64,000 bases of DNA from Euleptes europaea (taxonomy: Eukaryota > Chordata > Lepidosauria > Squamata > Sphaerodactylidae): positions 62,813,268 through 62,877,267 of the forward strand of contig NC_079324.1 of assembly GCF_029931775.1 (NCBI RefSeq), given 5' to 3'. The position numbers and the translations under genes are program-made. Under the pieces are notes generated by a model. It saw only the letters and a program-made list of their open reading frames with translations. It was not told the DNA's origin and did not search any database. Below, one piece after another: positions 59,449 through 64,000 of this stretch. Each line of letters opens with the position of its first letter. Within the stretch, counting starts at the first letter, position 1.

Positions 59449-62058
59449 TTAGCTTACAAAATAACTCAGAACTCTCACAAAACACGACCTTAAGGTAACA
59501 GGACCAGGAAGAGTGTCAGAAACTTTATTAAAATACTGCTTTGGTCCTTCAGCAACTCCATCCGTCAGTTGAGCTAATCCATGGCACAGCACAGGCAAGT
59601 TGTCAGCAGCCATCAGCTTATCAGGTTGCCCAGAATTCATGCAGGGTTGAGTCAAACCCTCATCATTAGGAGTCCAAGCCACACTAGAACGCAAGGGGGA
59701 ATTGGCAGGTTTATGGGGCCCCATGTCCCCCCTCCTTTCCCCTCCCTCAGCCTTCGTTGTCCCCTGTTGGGTTGGCACTTCGCAGGGTTGTGTGTTTACA
59801 GGCAAGGCCTCCCCAGCAATAGTTACATGATTAATCCTTGCAGTTCTCCCAAACCGATCGGGATTTACTGCCCCAAATTGTTCCACCATCACTTTCAGCC
59901 TAGCAGCTAATATGCCTTTCACCTCCGGATCTAGCCCCATTTCCTCTGACTCTCCAGGCGGTTGGCAAGCAGAGGATATTTCTAGCATCCTAGGGATTTG
60001 CCCATAGCATCGTTCCAGGGGATGTACAGGGTTTTTTAGCTGTAAAGACTTTTCCGGCATCTCATGCCCCTTAAGTGTATCATTTGCACCTGTAAGGGAA
60101 GAATGTACAGGGCCCTCTGGCCGCAAGGCCGGTTTCATTGTCAAGACTGGGAAAGAAGGATCCCCCGCTCCTTTTCTTTCAACCACAACATCAGCATTTG
60201 CAAGGGAAGAGTTCACACCAGTCTCTGCTGTAGGAGAAGAGCTGGCTGTCAGCACCGGAGAGGAGTTTCTCTCCCCCACCTCCCTTGTTTCTCCCTTTCT
60301 CACAGGGTTACATGCCCTCCCAACCGTCGTATCATTCCCCTTCAACTCACAACCAAAATCAATAAACGCCATCCGCACAGTCTCTAAGTCTCTAGATGTC
60401 CCAGCAGGCGCAGTTTCTGGCAGCTGTTTCCCGGCAGGCCGCTGTCTCGCTGGGTCACTTGAAGCCGTCGCCCTGCTCTCTGTAGCGATCTCAGCTTCCC
60501 AATCTCCCACCGCAGGTTGTTGACTGGGTTCAATCAGACGCATCCTTGGAGCAGGAGTGGGGGGTGTAGATTTCCTCCCCTCCCGTTCCTGCATGACAGG
60601 GCAGTCAAGTTTCTTGTGCCCCCTCTGTTTACAAACGAAGCACAGGCCGGATTCCACAGAGACGCGAGGGTTAACTGCTCTCAGAGGGGAGGTAGCCGCT
60701 GCTTTCCTATCTCCCTTTCCCATCTTACTCTGCTCGTGCGCGGCGCTGCGGGTGGGAATTCCAAGTTGTCCAAACTCCTTTTGTCGGTGCATCCACATCT
60801 GATTGGCCAAATTGGCAGCCTCTGTTAAAGTCACTGGATTCCTATCCTTCACCAAGGCTGCTAGCTCTCCCGGCAGCAAGCGAAAAAATTGCTCCAGAAG
60901 AATTAACTCCGTAAGTCCCTGGAATGTTTTCACATTTTCAGCACTTATCCAGTGCTGAAAGTTACGGGATAACCGCGAGGCCATGGCTGGGAAAGTGTCT
61001 GTTGTGGACTGGTCTATCTTCCTGAAAGCTTGGCGGTAGGCCTCGGCAGACAGGGCAAAATGTTGCTGTGCAAGCCTCTTGAAACGGGTATAGTCCTGCA
61101 TTTCATGGGGGGGCAAATTACCCATGAGGTCGAGGAGACTCCCAGAGACTTGACCCCTCAAAACCCTCATCCAATATCTCATAGGTATACAAAAATCCAG
61201 GCAAAAATCCTCAAAGAGGGAGAAATATGCGAGGAGGTCGTTCCCATCTTTGTACGGCGGTAGCAAAGATTTGTTGGCTCTCCAAGTTGCAAGAGAGTCC
61301 CTCTGGGATCGGGCCCGGTAAGGAGAAAAATCCTCGTCTTCATCCGAAGTGTAGTAGTCTCTCCTTCCCCTCCTCCCTCGCTGTGGGCGCCTCGGGGGCT
61401 CAGAGTCTTCCCTCCCGCCGTCAAGGCCGCCCCTCCGCCAGTCTCGGTGCCGCTCTGGGAAAGGCGTTCTACTGCTGGGACTCCCCCCCGCCCTTCTGTA
61501 TTCCAGGGGGTAAGATCGGTCGAGGCGAGGGGAATACTCCCTCTCCTCTTCCCTCCAAACATAGTCTCTCTGGCTGGGCCGCCCCCTCTCTTCTACATCC
61601 CTGGGCTGGGCTATTAGGGAATGGGCTCGGTCTTTCCCTTCTCTCCCCTTCCCAATCTCACCAGAGTAGATATCAGCGCGTTGAATCGCCAGGCTTGATT
61701 TCCCTGGCACACCATATTTCCTCTTCCAGCTGTCTTTCTCCTGCTCCCGGGGTTGGGTTACAGGGGAATCCGCTCGGAAAGTCCTTTCCTCCCCCCTCCC
61801 ATTCTCACCGGTGTAGTCAGCTGGGCTGTAATGGGTCACCTTCTGTTTCCGAGGCTGCTCCCATTCGCGTTCCCAGTTTGATCGCATTTCCAGCCATAGG
61901 TCTTCGTCTTGCCCCTGTCGGAGCCGGGGTTCCTCCATCAGCATCTCTGAGTGCCGCTCGCTGGCCAGAGGGTCAGGGCTCCCGGCCCTCAAGGTATCAG
62001 AGAAGAGGGCAAAGGTGCTGGGCAGAGTTTGCTCACCAATGTTGTTATCGGCATTCAA
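59449..62058 (-). CDS. Gag-type protein with SCAN-like capsid region and CCHC knuckle
   Basis: One open frame of 869 codons. The first ~240 residues are rich in Arg, Glu and Asp and of low complexity. About 255-425 forms a capsid-like region; its second half (around LLEQFFRLLPGEL) matches the SCAN-domain pattern (EQF-LLP). At about 472-487 there is a zinc knuckle of the C-x2-C-x4-H-x4-C type. The C-terminal third is Ser/Pro/Thr-rich, with a short stretch resembling the start of a gypsy reverse transcriptase region. No protease, integrase or full reverse transcriptase is present. It is a transposon protein, not a host gene, as far as the sequence shows. Confidence 0.8.
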   Translation of the reverse strand: MNADNNIGEQTLPSTFALFSDTLRAGSPDPLASERHSEMLMEEPRLRQGQDEDLWLEMRSNWEREWEQPRKQKVTHYSPADYTGENGRGEERTFRADSPVTQPREQEKDSWKRKYGVPGKSSLAIQRADIYSGEIGKGREGKDRAHSLIAQPRDVEERGRPSQRDYVWREEEREYSPRLDRSYPLEYRRAGGSPSSRTPFPERHRDWRRGGLDGGREDSEPPRRPQRGRRGRRDYYTSDEDEDFSPYRARSQRDSLATWRANKSLLPPYKDGNDLLAYFSLFEDFCLDFCIPMRYWMRVLRGQVSGSLLDLMGNLPPHEMQDYTRFKRLAQQHFALSAEAYRQAFRKIDQSTTDTFPAMASRLSRNFQHWISAENVKTFQGLTELILLEQFFRLLPGELAALVKDRNPVTLTEAANLANQMWMHRQKEFGQLGIPTRSAAHEQSKMGKGDRKAAATSPLRAVNPRVSVESGLCFVCKQRGHKKLDCPVMQEREGRKSTPPTPAPRMRLIEPSQQPAVGDWEAEIATESRATASSDPARQRPAGKQLPETAPAGTSRDLETVRMAFIDFGCELKGNDTTVGRACNPVRKGETREVGERNSSPVLTASSSPTAETGVNSSLANADVVVERKGAGDPSFPVLTMKPALRPEGPVHSSLTGANDTLKGHEMPEKSLQLKNPVHPLERCYGQIPRMLEISSACQPPGESEEMGLDPEVKGILAARLKVMVEQFGAVNPDRFGRTARINHVTIAGEALPVNTQPCEVPTQQGTTKAEGGERRGDMGPHKPANSPLRSSVAWTPNDEGLTQPCMNSGQPDKLMAADNLPVLCHGLAQLTDGVAEGPKQYFNKVSDTLPGPVTLRSCFVRVLSYFVS

Positions 62059-62308
62059 ACGCAGTCACCTCTCCTTCCACTCTTCCTTCGGGAAAGTCCA
62101 AATGGTGGGTTCGGCCACCGTTTCTTCCAAAAGGCCAGCCTGGTCAACCGTCTCGAGGTTGCTTTCCTCCTGGCTCTCAAACGACAGCCTGCCTATTGCC
62201 TTTGCTGTCCTAACTCAAACTTCCAAAAATAACAAAACTTGCTAGGTGCCTCACTCTGCAACCTCAGCACAAAATTGATTTAAGGAAACCTTTCAGGGTC
62301 CCAATTCA

Positions 62309-62327
62309 GATCCCACCGCTGCCACCA
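62309..62327 (-). other. Primer-binding-like site
   Basis: The minus strand immediately after the 5' LTR reads TGGTGGCAGCGGTGGGATC. The TGG start is as expected for a tRNA primer; the rest resembles a leucine-type tRNA 3' end with a few mismatches. The tRNA identity is uncertain. Confidence 0.6.
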
Positions 62328-63555
62328 TGTCAAGGAGTTCCGGCCTGCCCTCCAGCAAAACCGGTACCTCCTTGGGTCAAAAGTTGCCAAACTCCCCACT
62401 GGGCTTCAGGACTCTCCCTAAAGCACAATGCGGATAGACTCTGCTACCTTGTCAAGGAGACTCTGTCTGCTCTCCAGCAGGCCGATTCCTCTGTAGTTCA
62501 AAGTCACCAAATGTTTCCCTAAGGAAACCCAAATTCCTTACTGTGCTCCAGGATTCCCCCTTTGAGCGTAGTACAGGTATTTCGCCACCAGCTCTCAATT
62601 CCAAAAGGCTGGCTTTCCCAGGGATGAGCTGAGAGCTCCTCTTCCCCAGCCAGTTTCCCAAAAGTCAAAACAAGCAAAAACCGTCCCTGCAGAGTAGAGC
62701 TTCTGCCAGGGGAGGCTTATTGCCACAAAACACTAGGGTAGGTGGTTTCTCACACACACACACACTCAGGCACTTGGATTTAGCCCTGAGACCCAAAAAA
62801 GGTTTCTCAGACTTCAATATAAAGTCTATAAGTTTATTTAATAAAATGTGCTCGTTACAGAAAGGAAATTATTATTTGTGAGGCAGATAGCATAAAAACA
62901 AGAAAACCTTTAGCAATCTCTAACTTCACAGTAGTTCTTTAAGTTTCAGGCAAATAGGCAAAGTTTCCAAGAGGGTAACAAATACTTTAGTTGATTATAG
63001 TTACCAGAGTCCAAAACCAAGGATTTGTTCCTGACACGCAGAGTGTCAGTCCTTCATGGTTTTCCTGAAAGGGATCAGAGAGGTGATGAACGCCTCGGGA
63101 CATGGCCGGCATGTCCCCCAAAGGCTCCATGAAAACTATATCAGAAGAAGTTTATTCTTATACCTTCCGAATTCGTCAGCTGGTGATCAAGCAGCCAATG
63201 AATTCCTCAGGAAAACAACAAACCAATTTCATATATGTCATGTCACTAGCCAACTCTTTGAAGACAAGGGATAAATTGCATTCCTGCAGTAAATGCAAAT
63301 GATCAGGAGACCCCAAGAGTCAGCGAGGGCTAAGGTGTGACAGGATGTATCACCTTGGAGACAGATGGGCCATCAGTGAGCAAGCTTCAAAGGGAAGGGG
63401 GTTTGAGAGAGTTCCTTCCCCCCGCTCTCACAGACTACAAACGGAGCTTTGAAATGCATTTGCTAGGGGTAACTAGGCCGCAGCCTGAATTAAAGTTTGA
63501 GCCAATGTTGTGCAGTATTGTAGCAAAAGGAAATGCAGGGTGTATTTCCTTTACA
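62328..63555 (-). repeat. 5' LTR
   Basis: 1228 bp with TG...CA ends, matching the other LTR along its length by eye. It includes a TTTATTTAATAAAATG-type AT-rich segment and a short (CA)n. Confidence 0.9.
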
Positions 63556-63896
63556 ACTGCCTGCAGAGAATAATAGCAGATATGTCGGTTCCCGAGCCCA
63601 GAGCTTTATAGATCAATTGCAGGGACCTCAAATAAATCTAGGAAACCAGCAGGCAACCGAAGAAGCACTTTCACAATAGGAGTAATGTATACATTGTGGC
63701 TAGCTCAGGATAAGTAGGTGAATTGTCATTCTGCATCGAGTTTCCTAACTGTCTTCAAGGGCCAGCCCCATATAGGGTGCGCTCCTGTAGTCCAGCCTCA
63801 AGGTTACTGGGGCATGGCTCAGTGTGGCCAAGTCAGGGGCTAGCTTCCAAGCCAAGTGAAGATGAGAGGCGTTTGTAGAGGCTAAGTTGCTGAGTG
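63556..63896. repeat. 341-bp flanking direct repeat, right copy
   Basis: Second copy of 57318-57658, starting at the first base after the LTR and ending GCTGAGTG, after which unrelated CR1 sequence follows. Confidence 0.9.
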
Positions 63897-64000
63897 CATC
63901 ATAGAATCAGATTTGGAAGGGACCACCAGGGTCATCTAGTCGAACCCCCTGCACAATGCAGGAAATTCACAACTACCTCCCCCCACACCCCCAGTGACCC
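63897..64000 (-). repeat. CR1 LINE 3' end (runs off the window)
   Basis: CATCATAGAATCAGATTTGG, GGGTCATCTAGTCGAACCCC, GAAATTCACAACTACCTCC. Confidence 0.8.

Larger units (their letters stand above)
57659..63555 (-). mobile_element. Non-autonomous Ty3/gypsy-type LTR retroelement
   Basis: A minus-strand element bounded by two LTRs with TG...CA ends. It has a primer-binding-like site, a long gag-type frame and a polypurine tract. The gag resembles Gmr1-like Ty3/gypsy elements, the lineage from which vertebrate SCAN domains are thought to derive. Pol is essentially absent, so the element is not whole and would depend on others. The LTRs look the same by eye apart from one insertion, pointing to a young copy. 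It carries one nested insertion and is flanked by a 341-bp direct repeat. Confidence 0.85.

Noticed and set aside
61227-62213. 328-codon plus-strand frame opposite the gag-type frame
   Set aside because: It is antisense to the Arg/Glu-rich part of the gag-type frame, Ser/Pro-rich with no domain; a shadow of the coding strand.

Overview
The window is vertebrate nuclear DNA, most likely from a squamate reptile (lizard or snake). It carries two host genes, RPL6 (minus strand) and PTPN11 (plus strand), head to head. The same neighbours and orientation are found in human. The repeats fit a squamate: BovB/RTE LINE 3' ends, many CR1 and CR1-like LINE fragments, L2-like LINE fragments, at least two tRNA-derived SINE families, hAT-type DNA transposon remnants, Penelope-like fold-backs and a Ty3/gypsy-type LTR element. 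The species call is inference. The two genes are read directly from exons that splice in frame at GT/AG sites.

Layout. Bases 1-9100 are intergenic with old repeats and no recognisable exon. RPL6 covers 9111-16699 on the minus strand: a non-coding first exon of about 19 nt with a TOP start, then six coding exons (259 aa). A CpG-rich block at 16230-16800 holds its promoter and a ZNF143-type site. Between the two promoters lie two BovB 3' ends and an L2-like LINE split by a Penelope-like insertion. PTPN11 begins in a CpG-rich block at about 19130-19800. Its 15 coding exons run from 19667 to 48625 (594 aa, SHP2), and every internal exon has the length I recall for the mammalian gene. A strong donor 35 nt after the stop predicts a spliced 3' UTR, with the distal UTR probably at 49612 to about 55560. 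A diverged 250-270 bp duplication lies at 55045-56305.

Bases 57318-63896 hold the most unusual structure: a minus-strand LTR retroelement (57659-63555) with a long open gag-type frame (SCAN-like capsid region plus a CCHC knuckle) and almost no pol. A 341-bp direct repeat sits exactly at its two outer edges, where a 4-6 bp target duplication would be expected. One of its LTRs contains a 258-bp Penelope-like fold-back with a 16-bp target duplication.

Function. RPL6 makes large-subunit ribosomal protein eL6. PTPN11 makes the tyrosine phosphatase SHP2, with two SH2 domains, a PTP domain and a tail with two tyrosines. They are not an operon; each has its own promoter, about 3 kb apart and divergent. 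The strongest lead outside the genes is a set of Penelope-like insertions. Several carry a hammerhead-ribozyme-like core (CTGANGA, a stem, GAAA, then a short palindrome), and they are flanked by 10-16 bp target duplications.
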